Assembly: GCA_034766995.1 (NCBI GenBank)
Contig: CM068323.1
Coordinates: 313,001-377,000, forward strand
Direction: 5' to 3'
Origin: Acanthacorydalis orientalis
Taxonomy: Eukaryota > Arthropoda > Insecta > Megaloptera > Corydalidae
Length of the DNA: 64,000 nt
The notes beneath the pieces are model-generated. The model was not told where the DNA came from. It did no database searches and was given only the letters and a program-made list of their open reading frames with translations. Made by a program: the position numbers and the translations under genes. Within the stretch, counting starts at the first letter, position 1. Each line of letters begins with the position of its first letter. Positions 11,723 to 22,954 of this stretch are shown here, piece by piece.

Positions 11723-13236
11723 TAAAATAGGGTTATGATTAATTCAATGTAAAGACACCGGATTAATCTTTACACCTAATAAAATAGAATTTTATGCTCT
11801 CACAAATGAATTTTTCACCTCATAAACCATCATTTTTCTTATCTAAAATATTTAATAAATAATTATTGGTCGTTTTTGATTGTTACTTATTCTCATTTCA
11901 ATGTCAATGCTATTATTTTCAGTGTGTCCTCTGTACAGAAAAATCTAACTCTTTTCAAAATGAATCTTCTCTATTTATCACTACTTCTTATACCTAAATG
12001 TGTTTCTTTAATGCATCTCCGAACATTGACTTGAAATAATTCTATAAAAATTATTCTAATTCAATAAATAATTTCTAAATAAATGTCTGTTCGAAATGTC
12101 GTAGAATTTGTTTTTAAAGTATATGACTTATTTATGACTTGACATAATATTTGAACTAATCCAACACGAATGATAATAAAACTTTTAACAGTTGTTTTAA
12201 AAACATGGTTTCTACACTACTTAAACTACTATTCATAACTGAACCACTTCCGCATTTTGTACTAATTAAAGAAAGACACCGCGAGCATATAATACTCCTT
12301 GTTAAGAAAGCCTGTATCAATTTTTAAACAGGTCACGTAAAATAGTAACGTACTTCTTCACTTCAAATACATTATTCATTTAGAGATCGAAAAACTTTTA
12401 CAACTATTATAATTCTTGCATGAGACGAAACGTTTAATTTATAAATTATAATTCCCGTCAGCCGGATACATACTTATGTAGTAAAATACGTTTTTACGGC
12501 CGTTAAGTATGATTAAATGTGCACGGAAAAAGCATATTCGCATAGTTTATTCAGTAATTTGTACCCGCCATTCACAGTATTTTCGCATTAAACGTTACTC
12601 CATTTCGAACAGATGGTTGTAATGATTTCGTAGTTACACCTATCCGAGCGATGAAAGAATGAATTTTCTCTTGACATTTCTTTCGGATGCGAAATTGATT
12701 CGTGTAATCGATTTTTATATCGTTTGTCTTCGAATATTATGACGATGGTGACGGTTTAATTAAAATAACTGTTTGGTCTCGAATGTGGTGATTCTTTTGC
12801 TACATTTCTTGTAGTTTTACAATCTTTCGTTTATTTTGAAGAACCATTTCTTTTTATTCTGATAGAGAAATAGTAAGCATAACGGAAGTTTAAAAATTGA
12901 GTCGCGAATTTAATTCAAAGCTTATGTCTAACATTTCTGCAATCCGAGACCAATTGGATAAATTTAATGGTGGATGATATGGTATGGTAGATAAATACTT
13001 AATTTTTAGAAAAAAACTATAAAATGCGACATGTCTCGATATAATTTTTCTTGTATGTTTAAAGACAACCCAAAGGAAATGATCAGGCATTAAGTTCAAA
13101 AATTATAAAAAAGAACTGCTTGGCAAATATTCAAGTGTTTATTACTAGAATAAAATTAATTTCAGCTGATTTTTCGATAAAAATCTTGCAAAATACATTT
13201 AAAATAAAAATCAGTAAAAATAAAATTTAATAAATA
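11723..13236. other. AT-rich gene-free stretch
   Basis: No recognisable gene. Part of it (about 11795-11960) resembles sequences near 8255-8450 and 15300-15430, each with an 'ATAATTAT..TTTGATTGTT'-like core, suggesting a very old dispersed repeat. Confidence 0.4.
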
Positions 13237-13330
13237 TTAGGTTGGTAGAAAAATAATTACGGTCTTTGGTTTCTGAATTCTAACCATAATCTTTTTTAAC
13301 GAAAGTGTCATTTCATCGTGTTCATATCAA

Positions 13331-14490
13331 CACTTTCACGGGGGGTGTCAGGTGTCTATGTAATCATTCTCATGTCAATCTATACCGAACATGATATCGA
13401 ATGTTTATTTAAAGTACAGGTCGAGATAAAAATGACTATGTCCATCGCTAGTGGCAAGTATAATCCTTCTACAGGATAATAAATAAAACGAAAGGTTAGG
13501 CTGACATTAGCAATATAGAAATGAAAAAAATTATTGGCCTTATCATTCTAATAGGTTTTGTGAAAAAATCTGAGATAGATTATTACTGATCCACATATCC
13601 ATTACTTCATACCTAGCTTCGGTGATACAATGAGCAGAGACAGATTCCGTCAGATAAGGAGATACTGGTACTTCAGCAATAATGAAAATTGCAAAGACAG
13701 ATTAGACAAAATTAAACCTGTTCGTATATATATATTCAAGAAAAATTTCGATCAGCATACAAACCAGAAAAAGAACTGCTCCTTGATGAAAGCATCATAC
13801 TTTGGAGGGGAAGACTCATTTCGAACATACAATCCAGCCAAAATCACAGAATACGAAATATTGATGCGATGATCAATGAAAGTATCACAGGATATGCTTT
13901 CAATTTTGAAGTATATTACCCACAAGGATATACACTGAATACGACTATATATTCATTATTAAACCCATTCATAAATGTATAGCGTATTATAATAATTATC
14001 CATATATCTATATGGATAATTACTGAAACAGTAAACAAGTCGCATAAGGATTATTACAAAATAGAACAGGTGTGTACCGAACTATAAGGAAGAATAGAGG
14101 TGTTCCAGCTTGTCTAAAAAATGTTAAAATTAGAGAAAAACTCTACAATGTTCCGTAGAAAAAAGAATGTTCTGGTGCAAGAATGGAAGACGAAAAAAAA
14201 CAGATTTTACTTAAGATATCAACAATTTACATTCTGCAAATACAATTAATGTTACAAATTCCGAAAGGAACAAAAGAAGTCGGCATGTGTAGTAGAATAT
14301 AATAAATATATGAAAGGTGTAGATCGAGCCGATCAATATCATTTTAAATACATAATTTTTTGAAAAACCAAAAAGTGGACTAAAATCAATTATCATAAAT
14401 GCGTTTTAGATCGGTTGCTGCCGCCTAAGTGACTGCAAAAAGTACCCGCGAATAACGAGTCTCGCATCTTGAACGCCCGCCGTGAAAGTG
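13331..14490 (+). mobile_element. piggyBac element, 1160 bp, nested in mariner
   Basis: Inverted ends CACTTTCACGGGGGG (13331) and the inverse of CACTTTCACGGCGGG (ending 14490) flank piggyBac-like coding sequence. The right flank is TTAA (14491-14494) and the left flank TCAA (13327-13330), consistent with a TTAA target duplication with one mutation. Mariner sequence continues on both sides. Confidence 0.85.
13500..14410 (+). pseudogene. piggyBac transposase relic
   Basis: DDE transposase of the piggyBac (DDE_Tnp_1_7) family, broken by frameshifts and stops. Pieces in order: KKIIGLIILIGFVKK (about 13520), MSRDRFRQIRRYWYFSNNEN (13630), a LDES-like segment mutated to LMKAS (13783), FRTYNPAKITEYEI (13820), then CGTVRKNRG-like and VEYNKYMKGVDRADQYHF (14295-14345), and KWTKINYHKC near 14375. 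The order matches known piggyBac proteins, but the total is shorter than a full-length transposase of about 600 residues, so internal segments are missing. Confidence 0.85.
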
Positions 14491-14585
14491 TTAATATCAT
14501 TTCAAAATGTATTTTTCAGTATATACTTTGGTAATATGGACTTTGGTTTTATTATTAATTTTGCTTCAAATTGGGCTATTGAATT

Positions 14586-14925
14586 ATGCGTGGAAAAGAA
14601 GCAAATAAGATCATTTTTTGTATGAGTTGAAAACAGGGTGGTAAAACAGCAGAAACTTCTCGAAAACTAAACGATGTTTTTGGTGTGAGTGTTATTAAGA
14701 AACGTACGGTGCAGTGGTAGTTTCAAAAATGTCGTACTGGAAACGAGAGCCTTGAAGATGGTTAAGGTCCCAGGAGTCCTTCTTCAGTTTATAACGACTA
14801 ACTGAAGGCGTTAGTTGAATTAGAACCATGCACGACAATTCGAGACTTTGCACAAAATTTAGGCGTTAATCGTACAACAGTTTTGGACCATTTAAAACAG
14901 GAAAATTGAAAAAGAGAAAAATTGT
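14586..14925 (+). pseudogene. mariner transposase N-terminal relic
   Basis: Starts at ATG 14586. Reads with stops and frame changes through AETSRKLNDVFGVSVI, KRTVQWWFQKCRTGNESLED (14700-14760), LKALVELEPCTTIRDFAQ and LGVNRTTVLDHLK (14805-14905). These are the two helix-turn-helix motifs of mariner transposase, plus strand. The catalytic domain is absent, and the sequence passes directly into 3'-terminal DNA and the ITR. Confidence 0.85.
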
Positions 14926-15049
14926 ATATGAATTTAAAGGTCATAAACCGCAATTATTTTTCTAACAACCTGAAAAGCTATATTAATTTATCAAATACCG
15001 CATATTATTAAAATCATCATAAACCGCAATTATTTTTCAACCAACCTAA

Positions 15050-15932
15050 TACATTTAATTTCAATTAATAATCCATTATTTTTTTAAAAAAAAACTAGAT
15101 ATTGAGTAGGATTTCTTCTCGCCTAATTAATAAATTAATTTGAAATAAAAATTACACATTAATTCAAAATATAATTACATTATTTTCACATTCTTGTCAT
15201 ATCAATTTTATATTTTTTCATAACCATTTAATTTTTGTTTCCATTGTAAATTTTCGTAACAATACAATTGTTTGCACTGTGACTAATTGAATTTCGCAAG
15301 TGAGTTATTCTTTTTTCATCTCACAAACCACATTTTTTTTCTGTCCAATATAAATCATTACTGATCATTACTTATGTACATTTCGATAACGATGCTATCA
15401 TCTTCAAAGCTCACAAGTAAAAAAAATCTTATCATTTTTTCAATACCTTGGCACTCAAAAACATTGCGATCGAAATACGCATAATCAATAATCAAAAATG
15501 ATAACGAATTAAAATTTTTCACCAAAAAAAAATTATTTGTACGAATTTCCACAGGTTCCATCTCATGAATCATCTTTAGATATTTTCCCTTTGTGTTTGT
15601 ATTTTTTACACTATTAAATCTCTAATAAAGTATCTAAAACTCGAAGAACTGAAACAAGTTTCTTTATTTTTATACCTGCAGGACTAATAATTTCAATCCT
15701 GTTATTATTTACCTTCAATTTTAAATTTAAACAAAAACTATAACGTAATTGTAAATAAAATATCTAAAAATAATTTAATTTTTAAACCGATTATGAAATA
15801 GTTACATACTGTGTTAACTTAATAGACAATCCTATTGCAACTATTCTTCATATTACATTTTTAGAGCTGCTGCTTTTTTTACCTACTTCAACCATTTTCT
15901 GCTTATCATACAAATAGGCTTGAGATAAATTA
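15050..15932. other. AT-rich gene-free stretch
   Basis: No recognisable gene. The minus-strand frame at 15358-15573 has no motif I know. Confidence 0.5.
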
Positions 15933-16008
15933 TTAGATAGGAAAATAATTATGGTTTTCATTATGAATTTGAAGGTCATGAACCATAATTATTTTCCTAT
16001 CGACCTAA
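15933..16008. mobile_element. 76-bp mariner MITE with TA duplication
   Basis: Two mariner-type ends almost back to back. The left arm TTAGATAGGAAAATAATTAT and the right arm, whose inverse begins TTAGGTCGATAGGAAAAT, form a near-complete hairpin. TA flanks both sides (15931-15932 and 16009-16010). The middle still matches the last transposase codons and 3' UTR seen at about 14935. Confidence 0.8.
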
Positions 16009-16156
16009 TAAAATTCAAACACAAATCGAATAAATCAAATTTGTCTGAAAGAGATTAATATATGTAAACATGCATTAACTGATTACAAAAATAATAAATA
16101 AAATATGAAGATCAATTCTACAACAAAAAAATAATAATAAAGTAAGCGGTCGAAAA

Positions 16157-16160
<4 letters not shown>

Positions 16161-16204
<44 letters not shown>
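16161..16204. repeat. (AT)n microsatellite
   Basis: Uninterrupted AT run of about 44 bp. Confidence 0.95.
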
Positions 16205-16210
<6 letters not shown>

Positions 16211-16487
16211 TTAACAATTCAAATTAAATATTATCAAAAAAAACGTTTACTACCAGATTCTTATTTATTTCAAAATGTTGCTAAGTATTTATTATTATTA
16301 ATATCGTATTTGTTTGTATTTTGATATTTTCAGTAATTTACTAAATATAACCCATAAATGTCTAGTAAAATAGAACCTATGCGTACACAACTAACAGAAA
16401 AAATAGTTGAGAAATGGTATTATAAATATGATCAAATCGTTTGATAATAAATATTGTACTAATGGAAGAGTATGCTTTGCGCAAAGA

Positions 16488-16615
16488 GTCCACACACCAC
16501 AAATGCGGATCTATACCGAGAGGTAGGGCACCGCACGAAACCATTATCATAAGGCCAAACCCGGCCCTGTATTAAGATTCAGATTAATAAAATTCATTTT
16601 TATTTTATTTTCTAT
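16488..16615 (+). mobile_element. A/E-type Jockey 3' tail fragment
   Basis: Matches 51570-51690 of the copy E 3' UTR: TCCACACACCACAAATGCGG, the 'gaggtagggcaccgcacgaaa' block, GGCCCTGTA, an AATAAA signal, then a T-rich (ATTTT)n tail. It is a heavily 5'-truncated insertion. Its tail abuts the 5' end of element B with no spacer. Confidence 0.85.
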
Positions 16616-17205
16616 TAGTAGGCCATCATTCCGAAGCAAGCAGCCGAAAGAAGCGGACGTCTGACGGAGCAGCAGCTCCCACCGCTCGAGCATTGTTATA
16701 CCACCACCACCACTGCTTCAGCCTGTGGATCACAGTGCGCAGCATACAGTACACAGTGTCTAGTGCAGTAACATACAGTTCGGTTATAGTTATAGTGACT
16801 TGTCATAATTTTTTCATAATTTTTAAATTTTATTTTCATTTCATTTTATTTCATCTCTTTTTATTTTTAAAAAACTTTACTTCTTGGACTTAATCTAATT
16901 AATATCAATATCAATAATATCAATATTATTTTCAAGTATTGATTTTAATTTTAATTTTTTAATTTTTAAATTTTTTGAATTTTAAATTTTTAAATTTTTG
17001 AGTTTTAAATTTTAAATTCTTAAAATTTTTAAGAATTTTAATTATTAATTTTTAATCTTAAACTCAATTCAGTGAACAGTGCAAACAGTGTCAGTGTCGA
17101 GTGCATCCAGCAGTCTCATCACCAGCAACTAGATCTGTCTCGCTTCTGGCTGCGCCACGGTATCCCTATTGCCTATACATATATGTGATTCCTCCATTGG
17201 CAGAA

Positions 17206-17235
17206 ATGTCAACCTCCCCTTCCCCTTCCGCGTAA
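17206..17235 (+). promoter_or_regulatory. uORF before B ORF1 (9 codons plus stop)
   Basis: ATG-TCA opens a 30-base frame (MSTSPSPSA, stop TAA) ending 6 bases before the ORF1 ATG at 17242. Copies C and D have a uORF of exactly the same length at the same place, also opening ATG-TCA. Confidence 0.6.
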
Positions 17236-17241
17236 GCATTT

Positions 17242-19197
17242 ATGTCGGAACCTGTTTCGCCCCACTCAGTGAGCACCCAGCTCCGTCCCGGTCCCCATGA
17301 GCCACGGTCACTGACCGTTTCGGCCACCTCTGTCCTAAGAGACCCCTCTCCCTCAACCGCCTCTCCTCCTAATGTGGCGGTACTGAGGAAAACCAGATTT
17401 AGGAAGATCCTCAAGGATGGCCAGCCGGTCATCATAAAAGGCAAAACTACTACGGAGATCGTGAACGTCCCCTCCGCGAGTCCGCCACGTCAAATGGCGC
17501 CGCCTGCCAAAACGGCCACCAAGGCCACCCGCAAGGCCGCAACATCCACAGCCGTCAGCACGCCCGGCACTGTTGCCGGACCCTCCACATCGACGTCCCC
17601 CGTCGTCCAGGCCTCCGCCGCACCCGCTGTTCCGGCACCTGCCGCATCCGCTGCCCCGGCCTCGCCGAGACCCGAAGAACCTCGCCCTCACATCGAGCTC
17701 GACGGCATCAACGCCGAATACACGCTGGTGAAGCGTAAAAAGAGCGGGCGCACCTCGCCGGCCTCCACCGGTTCCAGCCGACCCGCCTCTCCTTAGGCGG
17801 CTGCCGCTAACGTCGACGGTACCTCGGCGTTTTTCTCCACCAACAGGTTCACTGCCCTGTTCGCACCTGGCCCACAGCCAGAGATCCCCTCGGCGAGTAC
17901 GGTCTCGACTGAGAAGGAAGAGAGCGGCGTCACCGGCGCCGCCACCACATCCGCAGCCCCAGCTGCCGATGCACCCCCCGCACCCCAGCGGAAACCTAGG
18001 CGCCCTCCGCCCATCATGCTGAGGGACAAGCCTAGGGACGCCCTCGAATTCGGAGATCACGTTGCGGAGATTACAACCGAGCGTGTCCAATACAAGACGC
18101 TGCGGCGAGGTCTGAAGATCACCTGCAGCAACCTGGCGGACTACGAGGCCGTCAGAGATAACCTAGCTGGCTCAGGCACAGCCCAATTTTATTCCTTTAC
18201 ACCGCAGGACAAAAAACAGGTGGTGTTCGTTGCCAGGGGCCTGCCGGATGTTCACCCGAACAGGCTCATACAAGCGTTGGCAGCAGCCAACCTCACGGCC
18301 CAGCGGGTTTATAAAATGAGTGGTGCCAACCCTTGGCAGCCGCTCTACAAAATTGATTTTGCTAACGGCACCCCCGTGAGCACCATAATGGCGACCTCCT
18401 ACCTATTCAATTATAGGGTCTACTGGAGGAAGTACAAGGGCACTGGTGTCACTCAGTGCCGTCGCTGCCAACGCTTCGGACATACCGGAACAAACTGCTA
18501 TGTCCAACCCCGGTGCGTAAAATGCGCCGGGAATCACGCAACGGCCACGTGCGTAAAGCCACGCGACACACCGGCCACTTGCGCAAACTGCGGTGGGCCG
18601 CATACTGCCAACCACCGACTCTGCCCGGTGTACGCGGAGTATGCCGCCAAAAACGGCAAGGCTGACAACACAGCCCAGCAACCGAGACGTCTCGTCCCGG
18701 CGCCGCCTCCTACCACCAGTGCCTGGGTCAGGCTCCCGCCTGCCACCGCCGCTGGTAATCCAGCAACTGCATCGACACCAACCGGATCGTCACCGCCAGC
18801 ACCAGCACTGCAATGTTTGCACCAGTTCCCGGCGATGGGAGCCAGAGCCGGAGCCCAGAGGCAGCCACTTCCGAGCAGCTCCTCGGCGCCCAACACCTCA
18901 ACAGTGCCGTTAGCACAACAGGTACCGACCCCCACCCAAATCTCCTTCCCCACTCGGGCACCGCCCGCAGCACCCCCTCTGGGCCGCAACCCTTCTGCGA
19001 CCGCTGACGCTTCCTCTATGCAAGAGATCACCTCAGACTTCGATCTCTGCATCACTCAGCTGAGGCTTCTGGGGTCACTCGTCGACCTCAAATCCCTCGG
19101 CAAAGCCCTCACCACCCTCACTTCCAAGCTCCTAGTAGCAACTGGACCGTTCGAGAGAATTAGCGCTCTCAACGAATTCCAGATGCTGTTCCCTTAA
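17242..19197 (+). pseudogene. Jockey ORF1 (gag-like), one nonsense mutation
   Basis: A 651-codon frame interrupted once, by TAG at 17794-17796 (codon 185). Copy C has CAG at the matching position, so this is a C-to-T nonsense change. Layout: N-terminus with a basic LRKTRFRKILKD block (about residues 51-62), a long Pro/Ala/Ser-rich linker, the PRE_C2HC-like region (about 325-400; GLPDVHPNRLIQAL, YKIDF), then knuckles CRRCQRFGHTGTNC (about 406), CVKCAGNHATATC and CANCGGPHTANHRLC. A Pro/Ser-rich stretch and a helical C-terminus follow. Role: RNA binding and particle formation for retrotransposition. Start chosen at the first ATG after the uORF; the ATG context is conserved in C and D. Confidence 0.9.
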
Positions 19198-21918
19198 GCC
19201 GCCACCTTCACCCCTCAACTAAAAATAATTAACTTCAATATCCAGGGGGGGCATTCTTAACAAGAAGCCCGACCCGCTACAACTCCTCTCCTTCCATGAC
19301 GCCGACGTCGCCGTCATTACCGAAACCAACCTCTCCGCTAGGTATACCCTACGCATACCGAACTACCACGTACACCGACGTGACCGACCCACGCGGGGCG
19401 GAGGGCTAGTCATGCTAGTCAAACGCGACATCCCGCACGTACGACTCCCTGACTCGGACATCCCCACCGAACATATTAATGTCCAAATAGACGGCAGACC
19501 CCGACTCAAAATAAACGGACTGTACGTCACCAAACTTGACACTCACCACCTGGACATACTTGCCTCCCAGGACACCCCCACGTGCATTGTAGGTGACTTC
19601 AATGCTACCCACCTCTCCTGGAACTGTCTCTCCATTAACGACAATGGCCGCAAGCTATTTAAGTTTCTGGACGAGACACTGACTCCATTGATCCTGCACT
19701 ACCCTCCGGACTACACCCACTACCCCGACCGTCCGGACCAAAACCCCTCAACCATCGACCTTGCGCTCGTAAGGAACCTAGAAAATCACCCCCTCAGCCT
19801 TCAAACCGTCGAAGGCCCGAGCTCAGACCACATCCCGGTTCTCATCACCATTGACCGGATGTACAAAATGGCTACTAGGTTGAAACCTACGTACGACTTC
19901 AGCCAGGCAGACTGGAAGGGCTTCAAAAGCTCGCTCAACCAGTCGATCTGCCTTCCGGGAGAGTTTCTGACCGCTGCCGATGTCGACAGCTGCGTCAGAA
20001 CTCTGGAGAAATCCATGAAGCAGGCGGCGGACCTGCACATCCCGAAGGTGCGTAGACCACCATCAAGTCAATATCGGCCCTCGCGCGAGATCAAGGACCT
20101 CCTAAGTTCTCGATATCGCGCCAAGAAACTATGGAAAGCCACTCGTGATCCGCGCCACAAGACCGAATTGAACCGGCTCTCCAAGTTAATCTCCGAGGCC
20201 ATTAAGGCCGATCGCTCCGCTCAGTGGGAGCAGCACGCCCTGAAGGTCCTTCAGGACAATAACAACACTGTCTGGCCCCTGGTCAGGAGACTGCGGGCCC
20301 ACCGGGACCCCCCCACCGCACTCATCCCCGACCAGGGTGTTGTCTCCACACAAGCCGGGAGAGCCGAGGCAATTGCCTGAGCCTTCGCCAATGTCCACAC
20401 CATATCCCAACACCTGGGGAATCCTTCCCATGACCGCAAAGTCACTGCTGCCGTAGCCAAGCTGGCTGCACTCCCCCCGTCGCCGTGTGCAACGCCGACG
20501 ACCAACGCTGAGCTGAATGGGCTCATCAAAGCGTTGAAAAACCGCAAGTCACAGGCCAGGACAGCATTGCAAATCAGATGGTGAGGAACCTTCCCCGCCT
20601 CGCCATCTCGTACCTGGTGCGCGTCTTCAACGCCGCCATGGACCTTAACCACTTCCCGCAGCACTGGAAGACTGCTAAGGTCATACCCATCCCCAAACCC
20701 GGTAAGCCTAAATCCAACCCCTCCAGCTACCGGCCAATCAGCCTCCTACCTGCCCTCAGTAAACTTTACGAGCGCACCATTCACTCCCGCATCCAGAGTT
20801 ACCTGGATGCCTTTAATATCATCCCTCCTGAACAATTTGGGTTCAGGAAAAAACACTCAACAACCCACCAACTTGCCAGGATCACCAGACATGTAACTGT
20901 TGACCTGAAACGCAGACGCCCCACACTGCTTGTCTCGCTTGACATCGAGAAAGCTTTCGACTCGGTCTGGCTTGACCACCTTGTGTGGAAGCTTGACCAA
21001 CGACTAGTCCCGACCTACCTAGTCAAAACGATCCATTCCTACCTGAACCAGCGTCAGTTCTACGTCGACTCAGATGGGTCTCGTTCCGACCTCATTCCCA
21101 TTCCAGCAGGAGTACCCCAGGGCAGTGTCCTGGGCCCACTCCTGTTCACATTCTACATCCACGACTTCCCGAAGCTCCGAACTTCCATTAACAGGGCCTT
21201 CTACGCTGACGACACCGCCCTGTTCACCTCTTCCCTCAAAAACTCCGTGGCTACCTCTCTGCGTAGCATGGAGACTGCTCTCGCCCAAACAAGCGCCTAT
21301 TTCAATAAAAACAAGATCCGCGTCAACGGCTCCAAGACCGAGGCGATAGTCTTCTCAACAGGCTACGCCCCGCCTCTCGGTATCAAATTCCAGGGAGAGG
21401 TCGTCCGCACGTCGAACAGGCTACGCTACCTCGGCCTCCTCCTGGATCACAAACTCACCTTCACCTCCGCCGCCAACGACAGACTGGCCAAGGCGAGAGT
21501 AGCAAAATTCCAGTTATCCAGCATCCTGAGATCCGTGAACATCCCACTTGCGGCCAAAATCCACGTCTATAAGGCCTGCATTCGCTCCACCCTCCTCTAC
21601 GCTGCCCCGGTATGGCTGCCAGTCTGCAAGACCACCTGGAGGAAGCTTCAAGTCCTCCAGAATCACTGCCTGCGGCAGATCACTGGATCCCCGGCAGACA
21701 CTCCCATCGCTGAGCTGCACCGCCTGTGCAAGCTCGAGCGCATCGCTGACCACGTGGACGACCTATACCGGAACCACATCAAGAGGTGCGCCAAGCATAC
21801 CAGCGTGTATGTTAAGCGCACCAACGAACCACTACCGAAGGCGTGGTGGACACTTTCGAAGACGGCGCGGAAGAAGCGTCTTCCGCAAGAAGTCCGTCTC
21901 GAAGACATGGCCTCGTAG
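19198..21918 (+). pseudogene. Jockey ORF2 endonuclease-reverse transcriptase, three lesions
   Basis: Endonuclease domain: NFNIQGG near 19228, VITETN, GDFNATHLSWNC (about 19590), STIDLALV and SDHIPVLI (about 19830). RT domain: RPISLLPALSKLYER, EQFGFRKKHSTTHQL, motif A SLDIEKAFDSVW (about 20935), motif B GVPQGSVLGPLLF, motif C FYADDTALF (about 21198) and RYLGLLLDHKLTF. Catalytic Asp residues are intact. Lesions: one extra G in the seven-G run at 19244-19250, TGA at 20378-20380, and a one-base loss near 20552. No RNase H follows. The frame starts directly after the ORF1 stop, in phase, and no ATG exists at that junction. Confidence 0.9.
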
Positions 21919-22387
21919 TGCGCTCATGCAAAGGTTCTCACTCGTTTCGCGACCCAGAAACATTCCTGTGTTCTGTGTTCGCGAACACACCCATTGTGCG
22001 CGATAAACTCAAGATCCGCCAGATCACCTCCGCCTGTGTGGCACAGTGCGCGAAAAACAATCTCGGCCGCGAAATGACGCTTGACCCAGCTCCACGCTGA
22101 GGTCTGTCGAACTGACCTCGGCTGTCTCTAGCCGAGTCATAATGTAGTGTTTTTGTTCGGTTTTTTGTTTTGTTAAGTCTCGTTTGATTGTTTTATTCTG
22201 TTCTATTATGCATTTTGTTATTTTTTGTTATATTTTTTGTTCTGTCTTGTTTTGTTATTACGTTCTGTTATGTCATTATGTTTTTTGCATTTGTTCTGTT
22301 CTCTGTTTTTGTTTGTTAGTACCAAGTTAGTTAAGCTGCATGTTAGTCTGTAAGATCTAGTTTGTAAGTAAAAGTACACTCCTCTCG

Positions 22388-22412
22388 CCGGTTTTTTGAA
22401 ACTTTTTTCCGG
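22388..22412 (+). promoter_or_regulatory. Conserved 3'-UTR block CCGG-T6-GAAAC-T6-CCGG
   Basis: 25-base block whose outer CCGG tetramers can pair with each other and enclose two six-U tracts. Copy E, of the other subfamily, has the same block at 51493-51517 with a single difference (GAAAA for GAAAC). The U-tract pair with GC clamp recalls triple-helix RNA-stability elements (ENE). Function is inferred only. Confidence 0.45.
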
Positions 22413-22924
22413 CATCCAATCCTCAGATCCACCAAGAATCTCAGTACCCAACACCGTCCTCCACTATTCCCGGGTTAAAAGCTGCGGCTAAGACACCGGA
22501 TTCACACCCCACCCATCATGTGTACAACGCATAGATGTATTTTATTCATATCAATAAAATCATTTTTCTTTTCTTTTCTTTCTTTCTAGTAGGCCAGTAT
22601 GCAGTGTTCGGTGCAGTGTGATATTCAGTTCGGTTAAACTCAGTGACTCGGTGACTCAATACATAGAAATAAATAAAAGATTTTTTCGATTTTTCCGGGT
22701 TTTTCGTGTCAGTGTCGAGTGCATGCAGCAGTTCATCACCAGGTACTGTAACAAACAATTTATTTTTGCTTTCACCACTGCATCTGGCTTTTGTTCGGTG
22801 TGCCGGCTGCCTTGTTCTTTGGTGCTTTGACTTTTCGCAACCGCAACTAGTATCTGTCTCGCTTCTGGCCGCGCCTACGGTATTTCTCTTCGCTTATATA
22901 TATGTGATTCCTCGTCTGGCAGAA

Positions 22925-22954
22925 ATGTCAATTCCCCTTCCGCGTAAGCATTAA
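22925..22954 (+). promoter_or_regulatory. uORF before C ORF1, stop overlaps start
   Basis: ATG-TCA, 9 codons and TAA: 30 bases. The TAA overlaps the ORF1 ATG as TAATG, a classic termination-reinitiation layout. B and D have the same uORF length with a 6-base spacer. Confidence 0.55.

Larger units (their letters stand above)
13237..15049 (+). mobile_element. mariner deletion derivative, split by a piggyBac
   Basis: Left ITR begins TTAGGTTGGTAGAAAAATAA at 13237 and the right ITR ends at 15049 with its inverse. TA flanks both ends (13235-13236 and 15050-15051). The element is interrupted by a piggyBac at 13331-14490. Without it, the mariner is about 650 bp and keeps only the N-terminal part of the transposase. 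A second copy of the 3' ITR lies at about 14941-14972, so the 3' end is duplicated over about 75 bp. Confidence 0.8.
16616..22586 (+). mobile_element. Jockey-clade LINE 'B', near full length (5971 bp)
   Basis: Complete architecture: 5' UTR (16616-17241) with a short uORF, ORF1, ORF2, a 3' UTR of about 670 bp, an AATAAA signal at 22553-22558 and a (TTTTC)n tail. It begins TAGTAGGCCA directly after another element's tail. The next copy begins with the same ten bases directly after B's tail. No RNase H region follows the RT, as expected of the Jockey clade. Only four coding lesions are visible. Confidence 0.88.

Noticed and set aside
17353..18090. 245-codon minus-strand ORF and similar antisense ORFs over ORF1/ORF2 copies
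   Set aside because: Shadows of GC-rich plus-strand coding sequence; the sense frames carry the recognisable domains.
19198..19206. GCCGCCACC right after the B ORF1 stop, identical to a Kozak context
   Set aside because: No ATG follows (TTC instead); this is codons of ORF2 that align with GCT GCA CAA in copy A.
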